The notes under the pieces were generated by a model. It did not search any database. It was not told where the DNA came from and saw nothing but the letters and a program-made list of their open reading frames with translations. Both the position numbers and the translations under genes were made by a program. Source: Novosphingobium sp. FKTRR1 (lineage in GTDB: Bacteria; Pseudomonadota; Alphaproteobacteria; Sphingomonadales; Sphingomonadaceae). Taken from it: a stretch of 64,000 bases of DNA. Of the stretch, positions 27,397 through 35,817 are shown one piece after another. Numbering within the stretch: position 1 is the stretch's first letter; each line of letters begins with the position of its first letter. Location: assembly GCF_020404405.1 (NCBI RefSeq), contig NZ_JAIZDA010000004.1, positions 267,165-331,164 on the forward strand, in the 5' to 3' direction.

Positions 27397-28821
27397 TCAG
27401 GCGGCGCTTTCGATGCCCAGTTCGCTCAGCTTGCGGTACAGCGTCGAACGGCCGATCCCGAGCCTGCGGGCGACTTCGGTCATGCGGCCGCGATAATGGC
27501 CGATGGCAAGGCGGATGACGTCGGCCTCGATGTCTTCAAGCGGGCGCAAGTTGCCGTCGGCGGTGTACAACGTCACGCCCGCACCTTCGCTGATCATCGG
27601 GGCGATGCGCGGAGCTTCGCCGACCATCGTCGAAAGATTGGGGAAATCCTGCGCGGTCAGCACTTCACCGTCGCAGAACACGGCGGCGCGGAACAGCGTG
27701 GCCTGCAACTGGCGGACATTGCCCGGCCAGTCGTAAGCGGCGAGAAGCGACAGCGCGCCATCGCTGATACCCAGCGGTCGCAGGCCCGGCTGCTCACCGA
27801 TGCGAGCGAGGAAATAGCGGGTGAGCGCCGGAATATCGGCGGCGCGGTTGCGCAGCGCGGGGACCAGCACTTGCGCCCCGACCGTCAGGATATCGAGCAA
27901 GGTCTGGTCGAACAGGCCTGCAGCGGTCAGGTCGCGCAAGTTGGCGTTGCTGCACACGATCACCCGCACATCGAGCCGGAACGAATGGCGCGCGCCGATC
28001 GGCTGCACGTCGCCGCGCGACAGGAACTGCGCGAGCCGCTCCTGCACCGGCTGGGCCAAGCGGTCGATCTCGTCGATCACCAGCGTGCCCATGTCGGCTT
28101 GCTGCAAGGCGCCGACATGACGTTCGAAAGCACCCGGAAATGCACCCTTTTCGTGCCCGAACAGCACCGATTCGATCTGGTTTGCGGGGATTCCGCCCGC
28201 ATTGACGATGCGCAACGGGGACTTTGCGCGCGGACTGGCCGCATGCATCGCGCGCACCAGCATCTCTTTCCCGGTACCGGTCTCGCCTTCGATCAGCACG
28301 GTTGCCTGCGTCCGCGCGGCCTTTGCGGCAACGGCCAGTGCGGCGCGAAAGGCGGGTGCGGCGCCGATCATCGAATCGAAATCGAGCGTGGCACCGAGCT
28401 TTTCGGTCAGCGGCTGCAATTCGTCATTCGGCGTTTCGCGGGTGGTTGCTGCGCGCAAGGCTTGCAACAGGCGATCGGGCGCAACCGGCTTGATCAGGTA
28501 ATCCGTAGCCCCGGCGCGCATCGCTTCCACCGCGAGCAGAGGCGAGGAACTGGCGGTCAGCATGAGGATCGGCAGCGCGGGGCGGCGGGCTTTCAACTCG
28601 GCGATCAGGCTGCAGGCTTCATCGCCCGGCACCCACTGATCAAGGATGATCGCGCCCAACTGCATGCCCTGACGCGTGCCAAGCGTGGCGATGGCGGTCT
28701 CCGAATCCCTGACCACCAGCGTGCGCCAGCCTTCGCGTGCGGCAAGCGCGGTGATCAACCGGCTTTGCGCCGGTTCATCGTCGATCAGCATCAATACGCG
28801 GTCTTCAGGCTCTGCCATCAT
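27397..28821 (-). CDS. NtrC-like response regulator with altered GAFTGA loop
   Basis: A 474-residue three-domain regulator. A receiver domain (acidic pocket Asp14-Asp15, phospho-acceptor Asp61, Lys111) is followed by an AAA+ domain with Walker A GETGTGKE at 179-186, and a C-terminal Fis-type helix-turn-helix (MTEVARRLGIGRSTLYRKLSELG). The receiver residues are intact. The loop that normally reads GAFTGA and contacts sigma-54 reads GAFPGA at 226-231. Proline in place of threonine should impair sigma-54 contact. The protein may therefore act without sigma-54, as the NtrC of Rhodobacter capsulatus does. No histidine kinase is adjacent. The start is one of two adjacent ATGs. Confidence 0.9.
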   Translation of the reverse strand: MMAEPEDRVLMLIDDEPAQSRLITALAAREGWRTLVVRDSETAIATLGTRQGMQLGAIILDQWVPGDEACSLIAELKARRPALPILMLTASSSPLLAVEAMRAGATDYLIKPVAPDRLLQALRAATTRETPNDELQPLTEKLGATLDFDSMIGAAPAFRAALAVAAKAARTQATVLIEGETGTGKEMLVRAMHAASPRAKSPLRIVNAGGIPANQIESVLFGHEKGAFPGAFERHVGALQQADMGTLVIDEIDRLAQPVQERLAQFLSRGDVQPIGARHSFRLDVRVIVCSNANLRDLTAAGLFDQTLLDILTVGAQVLVPALRNRAADIPALTRYFLARIGEQPGLRPLGISDGALSLLAAYDWPGNVRQLQATLFRAAVFCDGEVLTAQDFPNLSTMVGEAPRIAPMISEGAGVTLYTADGNLRPLEDIEADVIRLAIGHYRGRMTEVARRLGIGRSTLYRKLSELGIESAA

Positions 28822-28849
28822 GTCCCCGAAAGGTTCCGATCACCCGGTA

Positions 28850-28878
28850 TTTTGATCAGGGCCGGTCTTTTGATCAGG
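28850..28878. promoter_or_regulatory. Direct repeat TTTTGATCAGG upstream of the response regulator
   Basis: Two identical 11-base copies at 28850-28860 and 28868-28878 have an 18-base period and lie 29-57 bases before the gene. Each contains the palindrome TGATCA. They are a candidate autoregulatory site. Confidence 0.45.
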
Positions 28879-29022
28879 TCACTTCGTAGCCTATCCAGGT
28901 AAAAAGCCAATTAAGCCGATCACTGGACCTTGGCACTTGAGCGATGAACAGGTGGCAGCTAGAGCTTGGAGGAATTTGGGTGTCATGCGCCTGAACGTCA
29001 CCAAGCCAGGGGAATGGACAAA

Positions 29023-29145
29023 ATGGGTTCTGTCAACAACATCAAGGCCGCACGCGAAACCTACGAAGGCTTCATCGGCCTGATCAAGGTTTCGGTTCCG
29101 GTGATCATCGCGATCGTCGCTTTCGTCATTTATATCATACAATAA
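29023..29145 (+). CDS. aa3-type cytochrome c oxidase subunit IV-like peptide
   Basis: A 40-residue protein with a short cytoplasmic N-terminus (MGSVNNIKAARETYEGF) and one transmembrane helix (VPVIIAIVAFVIYIIQ). This matches the tiny alphaproteobacterial aa3 oxidase subunit IV family, a non-catalytic part of cytochrome oxidase. The ATG at 29023 is preferred because AGGGGA lies 9 bases upstream; an ATG at 29014 is too close to it. It is 14 bases before pntAA and probably leads that operon. The other oxidase subunits are not in the window. Confidence 0.8.
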   Translation: MGSVNNIKAARETYEGFIGLIKVSVPVIIAIVAFVIYIIQ

Positions 29146-29159
29146 AAGGGCAATCGCGG

Positions 29160-30284
29160 GTGGCAACAACGATCAGCGTCCTTCGTGAAAGGGCCGACGG
29201 GGAGAGCAGGGTCGCGGCAACGCCCGAAACGGTGAAGAAGTTCACCGCGCTTGGCGCGAAGGTCGTGATCGAAAGCGGGGCCGGACTTGCCGCCTCCATC
29301 GCCGATGCGGACTATCAGGCCACCGGCGCCGAAATCCGCAGCGAAGGCGTGGTGAATGGTGCCGACATCGTGCTGGGCGTGCAGGGGCCGGAAGGCGACT
29401 TGCTGGCCGGTGCCAACCCCGGTGCCTGGATCGTTGCCAGCCTTGACCCCTTCACCCGGCGCGACCGGGTCGATGCTTATGCCGCCGCCGGGTTTGAGGC
29501 GCTGGCCATGGAGTTCATGCCGCGCATCACCCGCGCGCAAAGCATGGACATCCTGTCGAGCCAGTCCAACCTGGCCGGTTACAAGGCGGTGATCGAGGCG
29601 GCGGGCGCCTATGGTCGCGCCTTCCCGATGATGATGACCGCCGCCGGCACGATCAGCGCCGCGCGCGTGTTCGTGATGGGCGTCGGTGTGGCGGGGCTTC
29701 AGGCCATCGCCACCGCGCGACGGCTGGGCGCGCAAGTTTCGGCCACCGACGTGCGCTCTGCCACAAAGGAGCAGATCCAGTCGCTCGGCGCCAAGCCGAT
29801 CTTCGTGGAAAGCGTCGCCGGTATCGAGGGCGAAGGCGCCGGCGGCTATGCCACCGAAATGAGCGCCGAATACCAGCAGGCCCAGGCCGAACTGGTATCC
29901 AGCCACATCGCCAAGCAGGATATCGTCATCACGACCGCGCTGATCCCCGGCCGCGCCGCGCCCCGGCTGGTCACCGATGCGCAGATCGCCAGCATGAAGC
30001 CCGGCTCGGTCATCTTCGACCTTGCCGTGGCGCAGGGCGGCAACGTCGAAGGCTCGGTGCCCGATCAGGTCGTGGTCAAGCACGGCGTCAAGATCATCGG
30101 CTTTTCCAACACTCCGACGCATCTGGCCGCAGACGCCTCGGCACTGTTCAGCCGCAACCTCTACAACTTCCTCTCCGCGTTCTGGGACAAGGAGCAGGGC
30201 AAGCCGGTGCTCGATGAGGAAATCGGCAACGCCATCCGCCTTACTCAGGGCGGGCAGGTAGTGAACCCCAGATTGCTGGGTTGA
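29160..30284 (+). CDS. pntAA: NAD(P) transhydrogenase subunit alpha part 1
   Basis: A 374-residue NAD(H)-binding domain I of proton-translocating transhydrogenase, which uses the proton gradient to make NADPH from NADH. The N-terminus (RADGESRVAATPETVKKFTALGA) and the Rossmann region VMGVGVAGLQAIATARRLGAQVSATDVR are typical. The RQD loop of the family falls in the central region. It begins with GTG at 29160. It is followed by pntAB and pntB, the split arrangement found in Alphaproteobacteria. Alanine dehydrogenase shares this fold but the downstream genes rule it out. Confidence 0.95.
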   Translation: MATTISVLRERADGESRVAATPETVKKFTALGAKVVIESGAGLAASIADADYQATGAEIRSEGVVNGADIVLGVQGPEGDLLAGANPGAWIVASLDPFTRRDRVDAYAAAGFEALAMEFMPRITRAQSMDILSSQSNLAGYKAVIEAAGAYGRAFPMMMTAAGTISAARVFVMGVGVAGLQAIATARRLGAQVSATDVRSATKEQIQSLGAKPIFVESVAGIEGEGAGGYATEMSAEYQQAQAELVSSHIAKQDIVITTALIPGRAAPRLVTDAQIASMKPGSVIFDLAVAQGGNVEGSVPDQVVVKHGVKIIGFSNTPTHLAADASALFSRNLYNFLSAFWDKEQGKPVLDEEIGNAIRLTQGGQVVNPRLLG

Positions 30285-30336
30285 ACGCGTACAATCTCCC
30301 CCTTGGGGTGAGACTCTGTTGGAGTCACTTGCTGAT

Positions 30337-30621
30337 ATGGACTTCATTTCAATCCTGAGCGTGTTCGTGATGGCCTGCTTCGTGGGGTATTACGTTGTCT
30401 GGTCGGTGACCCCGGCCTTGCACACCCCGCTGATGGCGGTGACCAATGCGATTTCCTCGGTCATCGTGGTCGGGGCGCTGGTCGCTGCGGCGGCTGAGGG
30501 TTCGGCGGTGTCCAAGTGGCTGGGCCTTGGCGCGGTGGTGCTGGCTTCGGTCAACATCTTCGGCGGCTTTGCCGTGACCGAGCGCATGCTGGCGATGTAC
30601 AAGAAGAAGGAGAAGAAGTGA
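30337..30621 (+). CDS. pntAB: NAD(P) transhydrogenase subunit alpha part 2
   Basis: A 94-residue membrane subunit with three or four transmembrane segments, beginning MDFISILSVFVMACFVGYYVVW and containing the conserved TPALHTPLMAVTNAISS. It ends in a lysine-rich tail. It forms part of the proton channel (domain II). The ATG at 30337 is preferred to a TTG at 30319. Its TGA overlaps the pntB start (TGATG). Confidence 0.95.
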   Translation: MDFISILSVFVMACFVGYYVVWSVTPALHTPLMAVTNAISSVIVVGALVAAAAEGSAVSKWLGLGAVVLASVNIFGGFAVTERMLAMYKKKEKK

Positions 30622-32051
30622 TGGAACAGGTCATCTCTCCTTCCTTGTCGCCTCCTGCGTGGGTCGGTCTGGCCTATCTGATCGCCGGTGTGCTGTTCAT
30701 CCTGGCGCTGCGCGGGCTTTCCAGCCCCGCAACGTCACGCGCAGGCAACCGTTACGGCATGATCGGCATGACCATCGCGATGGTCACCACGCTGGTCACG
30801 CACGGCATTGCCAGCTTGCCTGAAATCGCAGGCGCCATCGCGATCGGCGGCGGTGTGGGCTTCATCACCGCGCGCAAGATCAAGATGACCGACATGCCGC
30901 AACTGGTGGCGGCATTCCACTCGCTGGTGGGCCTTGCAGCCGTGCTGGTCGGCCTTGCCGCCTATCTGAACCCGGTGGCGTTCGGCATCACCGGCGCCGA
31001 TGGCTTGATCGAGCCGCAGAGTCGGATCGAGATGGGTCTTGGCATCGCCATCGGGGCGATCACGTTCTCGGGCTCGGTCATCGCCTTCCTCAAGCTGGCG
31101 GGCAAGATGAGTGGCTCGCCGATCCTGCTGCCCGGCCGCCACGTGCTCAATCTGGGCACATTGGTCGCGATCATCGGACTGGTCGGCTATTTCACGCAGG
31201 ATGAAAGCCAGTGGGTGATCGCCACGATCACGGTGCTGAGTTTCATCATCGGCTTCCTGCTGATCATCCCGATCGGCGGCGCGGACATGCCGGTGGTCGT
31301 CTCGATGCTCAACTCGTATTCGGGCTGGGCAGCGGCGGCGATGGGCTTCACGTTGCACAACACCGCGATGATCATCACAGGCGCGCTCGTGGGCTCATCA
31401 GGCGCGATCTTGTCCTACATCATGTGCAAGGCGATGAATCGCGGGTTCCTGTCGGTGATCGCGGGTGGCTTTGGAGCCGATGCTGGCCCGGCCAGCGGCG
31501 GTCCGGCCAAGGAGCAGCGCCCGTGGAAGCGCGGGTCTGCCGAGGACGCGGCCTACATCATGAAGGAAGCCGAAACCGTCATCATCATCCCCGGCTACGG
31601 CATGGCGGTGTCTCAGGCGCAGCACGTGCTGCGCGAGATGGGCGACCAGCTCAAGAAGGCGGGCGTCAACGTCAAGTACGCGATCCATCCCGTCGCGGGC
31701 CGGATGCCCGGTCACATGAACGTGCTGCTGGCCGAAGCCAACGTGCCCTATGACGAAGTGTTCGAGCTGGAGGACATCAACGGCGAGTTCGCGCAAGCCG
31801 ACGTGGCCTTCATCATCGGCGCCAACGACGTGGTCAACCCGGCGGCCAAGACCGACAAGTCCAGCTCGATCTATGGCATGCCGGTGTTCGACGTCGAAAA
31901 GGCCAAGACGATTTTCTTCGTCAAGCGCTCGATGGGCGGGGTCGGCTATGCCGGGGTCGACAACGACGTGTTCTACATGGACCAGACGATGATGCTGCTC
32001 GCCGACGCCAAGAAGATGGTCGAGGACATCATCAAGGCCCTGGCGCATTGA
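30621..32051 (+). CDS. pntB: NAD(P) transhydrogenase subunit beta
   Basis: A 476-residue subunit. The N-terminal half has about eight transmembrane segments (rest of domain II, for example FHSLVGLAAVLVGLAAYLNP). The C-terminal NADP(H)-binding domain III has VIIIPGYGMAVSQAQH, YAIHPVAGRMPGHMNVLL and GANDVVNPAA. All are diagnostic of PntB. The ATG at 30621 shares its first base with the pntAB stop. In an organism that uses the Entner-Doudoroff route this enzyme balances NADPH supply. Confidence 0.96.
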   Translation: MEQVISPSLSPPAWVGLAYLIAGVLFILALRGLSSPATSRAGNRYGMIGMTIAMVTTLVTHGIASLPEIAGAIAIGGGVGFITARKIKMTDMPQLVAAFHSLVGLAAVLVGLAAYLNPVAFGITGADGLIEPQSRIEMGLGIAIGAITFSGSVIAFLKLAGKMSGSPILLPGRHVLNLGTLVAIIGLVGYFTQDESQWVIATITVLSFIIGFLLIIPIGGADMPVVVSMLNSYSGWAAAAMGFTLHNTAMIITGALVGSSGAILSYIMCKAMNRGFLSVIAGGFGADAGPASGGPAKEQRPWKRGSAEDAAYIMKEAETVIIIPGYGMAVSQAQHVLREMGDQLKKAGVNVKYAIHPVAGRMPGHMNVLLAEANVPYDEVFELEDINGEFAQADVAFIIGANDVVNPAAKTDKSSSIYGMPVFDVEKAKTIFFVKRSMGGVGYAGVDNDVFYMDQTMMLLADAKKMVEDIIKALAH

Positions 32052-32085
32052 TCGGGCCGTACTGATTGGTTGATGCATCAGAGTG

Positions 32086-32112
32086 GCGGGCCTGCGCTGG
32101 ACGTAGGCCCGC
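32086..32112 (+). terminator. Hairpin after the pnt operon
   Basis: An 11-bp stem with one G-T pair (32086-32096 with 32102-32112) and a short loop lies 35 bases after pntB. It has no U tract. Confidence 0.5.
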
Positions 32113-32160
32113 AGCTTGCCTAAGGATTCACCGTGAAGGAGGGGCCACAGACGCCCCCGG

Positions 32161-32883
32161 ATGGAGAATCGGCACTTGCGCAAGATCGGCCTTATCGGCG
32201 GGATGAGCTGGGTTTCGACCCGCACCTATTACGAGACCATCAACCGCAAGGTTCAGGCGCGCACGACCCCGCTCACCAGCGCGCCCTTGCTGATCGAGAG
32301 TCTGGACTTCGCACCGCTCTCGCGTCTGTCGAGCGCTGAGGAATGGGATCATGCGGCCGGGGTACTGGTCGATTCCGCGCGGCGACTGGAAACGGCGGGT
32401 GCCACTGCCCTGCTGATCGGTGCCAATTCCATGCACAAGGTCTATGATCGCGTTGCCGACGCGGTGGCCATTCCGGTTATCCACATTGCCGATGTGGTGG
32501 GGAGGCGGCTTGAGGCCGACGGGATCAAGACGGTCGCGCTGATCGGATCGCGCAACGTCGTGGTCGAAGGCTTCTATCGCAAGCGCTTGGTGGCCCACGG
32601 CGTCACGCTGTTGCCCCCGGCGATGGAATATGTCGAGGAAACCGATCGCATCATCTACGAAGAATTGATGCAGGGAAGGCCGACGCGCGCGGCGGAGCGC
32701 ACTTTCCGCACCATGATGACCACGTTCGGACAAGCCGGCGCGCAGGCGGTGGTGCTGGGCTGCACCGAACTGGACATGGTGATCGACGTCGATGCCACGG
32801 TGCTGCCGGTCTATGACGGCACTGCGATCCATGCCGACGCGGCGGTGGACTGGATATTGGGCGACGGGGTGCCGGGCGCCTGA
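32161..32883 (+). CDS. Aspartate/glutamate racemase-family protein
   Basis: A 240-residue protein of the Asp/Glu racemase fold. IGLIGGMSWVSTRTYYETIN opens the protein, GANSMHKV is the first active-site region and VLGCTELDMV the second. Racemases use a cysteine or threonine before the first Asn and a cysteine in the second motif. Here the first position is alanine and only the second Cys is present, so a one-base enzyme or altered activity is possible. The ATG at 32161 is used; a TTG at 32176 would also fit the family start. It is followed one base later by dgt. Confidence 0.78.
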   Translation: MENRHLRKIGLIGGMSWVSTRTYYETINRKVQARTTPLTSAPLLIESLDFAPLSRLSSAEEWDHAAGVLVDSARRLETAGATALLIGANSMHKVYDRVADAVAIPVIHIADVVGRRLEADGIKTVALIGSRNVVVEGFYRKRLVAHGVTLLPPAMEYVEETDRIIYEELMQGRPTRAAERTFRTMMTTFGQAGAQAVVLGCTELDMVIDVDATVLPVYDGTAIHADAAVDWILGDGVPGA

Positions 32884-32884
32884 C

Positions 32885-34051
32885 ATGGAACGCGCTTCCT
32901 ATGCGAGCGATCCCGCACGCTCGCGGGGGCGCGAGTTCGCGCTTGAACACCAGACCGCACGCGGTCCGCGTAGCGACTTCCAGCGCGATCGCGACCGGAT
33001 CATCCATTCGATCGCGTTTCGGCGGCTGCGCCACAAGACGCAGGTGTTCATTGCGCCCGATGGCGATCACTATCGCGTAAGGCTGACGCACAGTCTGGAG
33101 GTGGCGCAGATCGGCCGGGTCATTGCCCGTGCGCTGGGTCTGGACGAAGACCTGACCGAAGCGCTGTGCCTGGCGCACGATATCGGCCACCCGCCCTTTG
33201 GCCATGCCGGTGAGGATGCGCTTGAACAGGCGATGGACGGGCACGGCGGGTTCGATCACAACGCCAACACCCTGCGCGTGCTGATGCGCAAGGAAAGCCC
33301 CTATTGCGAGCATCTGGGGTTGAATCTGAGCTGGGAGATGCTCGAAGGGCTGGCCAAGCACAACGGGCCGGTGGCGAACGCACCCTGGGCGCTGGCCGAA
33401 CTTGACGCGGGCTTTCCGCTCGATCTGGCAAGCCACGCTTCGCTTGAGGCGCAAGTGGCGGCGATTTCCGATGACATTGCCTACGACAATCACGACATCG
33501 ACGATGGCCTGCGCGCAGGCTTCCTGTCGCTTGAGGACTTGCTGGAACTTCCTTCGCTTGAGGCGCAATGGCGGCCGATCGTCGAGCGCTTTCCGGGAGT
33601 GGCCGCCGAACGGTTGCACGGCGAGCTGGTGCGCGGGCAGATCGGGCGGATGGTCAACGACGTGATCGCCGAGACCCGCCGCCGCGTGGCGGAGAGCGGC
33701 GTGCGCACGGTCGAGGACGTGCGCGCCGTCGGACGGGTGCTATGCGGCTTTTCCGATGAATTGCGGGCCGAGGAGCGCGCGCTCAAGCGCTTCATGTACC
33801 AGCGGCTGTACTATCATCCCGAACAAATGGCGGCGGCGGAGCAGGCGACAAAAGTGATCGCGGCGCTGTTCGATGCCTATCGCGCCGATCCGGCAGCCTT
33901 GCCGCCGCGCTGGCTGGCCGAACTGCCCGAGGCCGAACCCCAACGCAGCCGTCATATCGCCGATTTCATTGCCGGGATGACCGATCGCTATGCGATGGAC
34001 TGCTATGCCCGTCTGTTCGGGGTGGTGCCGGAGGGTTTGCGCAATGTCTGA
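32885..34051 (+). CDS. dgt: Deoxyguanosinetriphosphate triphosphohydrolase-like protein
   Basis: A 388-residue HD-domain dNTPase that cleaves dNTPs to nucleoside and triphosphate. The conserved blocks are DRDRIIHSIAFRRLRHKTQVF, RLTHSLEVAQI and LCLAHDIGHPPFGHAGE (the HD pair and following His). YDNHDIDD downstream completes the metal site. The length fits the dgt type 2 group common in Alphaproteobacteria. The start at 32885 lies immediately after the racemase stop, so the genes are likely co-transcribed. Confidence 0.92.
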   Translation: MERASYASDPARSRGREFALEHQTARGPRSDFQRDRDRIIHSIAFRRLRHKTQVFIAPDGDHYRVRLTHSLEVAQIGRVIARALGLDEDLTEALCLAHDIGHPPFGHAGEDALEQAMDGHGGFDHNANTLRVLMRKESPYCEHLGLNLSWEMLEGLAKHNGPVANAPWALAELDAGFPLDLASHASLEAQVAAISDDIAYDNHDIDDGLRAGFLSLEDLLELPSLEAQWRPIVERFPGVAAERLHGELVRGQIGRMVNDVIAETRRRVAESGVRTVEDVRAVGRVLCGFSDELRAEERALKRFMYQRLYYHPEQMAAAEQATKVIAALFDAYRADPAALPPRWLAELPEAEPQRSRHIADFIAGMTDRYAMDCYARLFGVVPEGLRNV

Positions 34052-34754
34052 TTCCGCAATGTCTGGTGCTTCGGTCTTGCGCGTGTTGCTGGTGGGCGCG
34101 ACCGGTCTGGTCGGACGCGCGGTGATTGACGCTTCGGTCAGTGATCCGCAGATCCGGGCCGCCAAGATGCGACTGGTCGCGCTGGCGCGGCGCGAAATCG
34201 CCTTGCCACAAGGCGCGCGGATGGAACTGGTGCTGGCCGATCCGCAAGGCTGGCCCGAGATGATCGCGCGGGTTGCGCCCGATGTGCTGGTGATCGCGTT
34301 GGGCACGACGATTGCGACGGTCGGGGGCGATCGCGACGCCTTCCGCGCAGTCGATCATGACCTTGTGCTGACTTGCGCACGCGCGGCCCACGCGGGCGGT
34401 GTTCGTCATGCCATCGCCGTTTCGTCGGTCGGCGCTGACCCGGACTCGCGCAATTTCTACTTATCCGTCAAAGGTCAGACCGAGGTGGAACTGGCCCGGA
34501 TCGGCTTTGCCCGGCTCGACATTCTTCGGCCCGGCATGCTGCGCGGGCGCAGGGCAGGGCGCCTGCGCCCCGCCGAGCAAGTCGGACAGTGGCTCTCGCC
34601 CCTGATCGACCCGTTGCTGAAGGGCAAGTGGACGCGCTTCCGGTCTATCCGCGCTTCCGATCTGGCGCGGGTCATCCTCGATTTGACGCGCGCAAAACAA
34701 CCCGGACTTTTCATCCACCACAGCTACGAATTCCGGGCAATCCTGCGGCGCTGA
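34044..34754 (+). CDS. NAD(P)-binding Rossmann protein, atypical SDR
   Basis: A 236-residue protein with VLLVGATGLVGRAVIDASV at the N-terminus (NAD(P) loop GATGLVG), SSVGADPDSRNFYLSVKGQTE and RPGMLRGRRAG. These match the small atypical SDRs of the HTATIP2/NmrA type, which may bind NADPH without strong catalysis. The ATG at 34044 overlaps the dgt stop and has GGAGGG 8 bases upstream. It ends convergently with the EamA gene 34 bases away. Confidence 0.75.
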   Translation: MSDSAMSGASVLRVLLVGATGLVGRAVIDASVSDPQIRAAKMRLVALARREIALPQGARMELVLADPQGWPEMIARVAPDVLVIALGTTIATVGGDRDAFRAVDHDLVLTCARAAHAGGVRHAIAVSSVGADPDSRNFYLSVKGQTEVELARIGFARLDILRPGMLRGRRAGRLRPAEQVGQWLSPLIDPLLKGKWTRFRSIRASDLARVILDLTRAKQPGLFIHHSYEFRAILRR

Positions 34755-34759
34755 CGCGA

Positions 34760-34798
34760 GACTTAAGGCAGCGACTTAAGGCAGAGTCTTAAGGCAAT
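34760..34798. repeat. Three 13-bp tandem repeats at the 3' end of the EamA gene
   Basis: Units G(A/T)CTTAAGGCARN run at 34760-34772, 34773-34785 and 34786-34798. On the minus strand each holds CCTTAAG; the copy nearest the gene supplies its TAA stop codon, so the repeats look like duplications of the gene end. Confidence 0.8.
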
Positions 34799-35724
34799 GG
34801 CTTTCTGGGCCCGCGCGCCCTTGCCTGTGCGGCGATGTGTTCGCGCCAGGCGACGACCAGACCGGCGGTGACCACGACCGGCGCGCCGATCCATGTCGAG
34901 GTCGGCGGCACGTGACCGAACGCCAGCCAGCCCCATAAGGTGGCCCAGAACAGTTGCGAATAGTCCATGACCATCACGCTGGCGACGGTGCCGAAGCGCA
35001 ACGCGGCGGTCATCAGCACTTGCGCGGCAAGCCCGCTGAGGCCGATGCCCAGGATCAGCAGCCAGCCGGTGGCATCGTGCGGGGTGGCGGTCCACAAGGC
35101 CAGCGGAGCCAGCGCGATCACGCTGAACGCCGAAAAGTAGAACACGACAGTCAGCGGTTGTTCGGTACGGCCAAGGTCGCGCAACTGGATCGACACCAGC
35201 GCCACCATGAACGCCGCGCCGATGCCGACGACAAGCCCCTTCAACGGCAGATGCGCACGATCAGGGCCGGCGATGATCGCCACCCCGGCAAGCCCGAGCA
35301 GGACCGCCGTAATGCGCCATTTTCCCGGCATTTCGCGCAGCAGCAGTGCCGACAGAATGACCGCGAACAACGGTGCGGTGAAGCCCAGCACGGTCGATTC
35401 CGCCAGTGGCAGGATCTGCACTACCCCCAGCGTCAGGAACATGCCCGATGTGCCGATGGCGGCCCGGCGGGCGTGAACCCACGGCCGTTCGGTGCGGAGT
35501 TGCTGCAACCCGCCGCGCGCCGCCAGCCAGCCGACGATGGCAATGGCCGGAATGCACTGCCGCCAGAACATCGTTTCGCTCAGCGCGATCCCCCGTTCGC
35601 CGGTCAGCTTGACCAGCAGCAGCATGAACGAAAGCAGCATGGCCGAGCACAGACGCAGGCCCAGCGCCAGCATCGGTTGCTGGGTTGCCCTCATGGATGA
35701 ACGCCGCTCATGTCGCTTTGCCAT
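34789..35724 (-). CDS. EamA/DMT-family transporter
   Basis: A 311-residue membrane protein of ten predicted transmembrane segments in two EamA repeats, for example LGLRLCSAMLLSFMLLLVKL at the start and VLGFTAPLFAVILSALLLRE in the first repeat. The latter contains the family motif around a proline in segment four. Drug/metabolite transporters of this type export amino acids, nucleosides or other small molecules; the substrate is unknown. The start is uncertain: 35724 is used, with an alternative ATG at 35694. It is isolated on the minus strand between the Rossmann gene and cpaF. Confidence 0.83.
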   Translation of the reverse strand: MAKRHERRSSMRATQQPMLALGLRLCSAMLLSFMLLLVKLTGERGIALSETMFWRQCIPAIAIVGWLAARGGLQQLRTERPWVHARRAAIGTSGMFLTLGVVQILPLAESTVLGFTAPLFAVILSALLLREMPGKWRITAVLLGLAGVAIIAGPDRAHLPLKGLVVGIGAAFMVALVSIQLRDLGRTEQPLTVVFYFSAFSVIALAPLALWTATPHDATGWLLILGIGLSGLAAQVLMTAALRFGTVASVMVMDYSQLFWATLWGWLAFGHVPPTSTWIGAPVVVTAGLVVAWREHIAAQARARGPRKPLP

Positions 35725-35817
35725 TGGCGGCGCGAAGGCTGACAATCAAGCGCTTACTCGTGCCTTGGGTAACCACCCCTAGTCTGCGCTCACCAATGGG
35801 CAATGAACGTGCGACAA

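Noticed and set aside
34760..34798. A CRISPR-like short repeat array.
   Set aside because: Units are 13 bp without spacers and are derived from the adjacent gene end; there are no cas genes.
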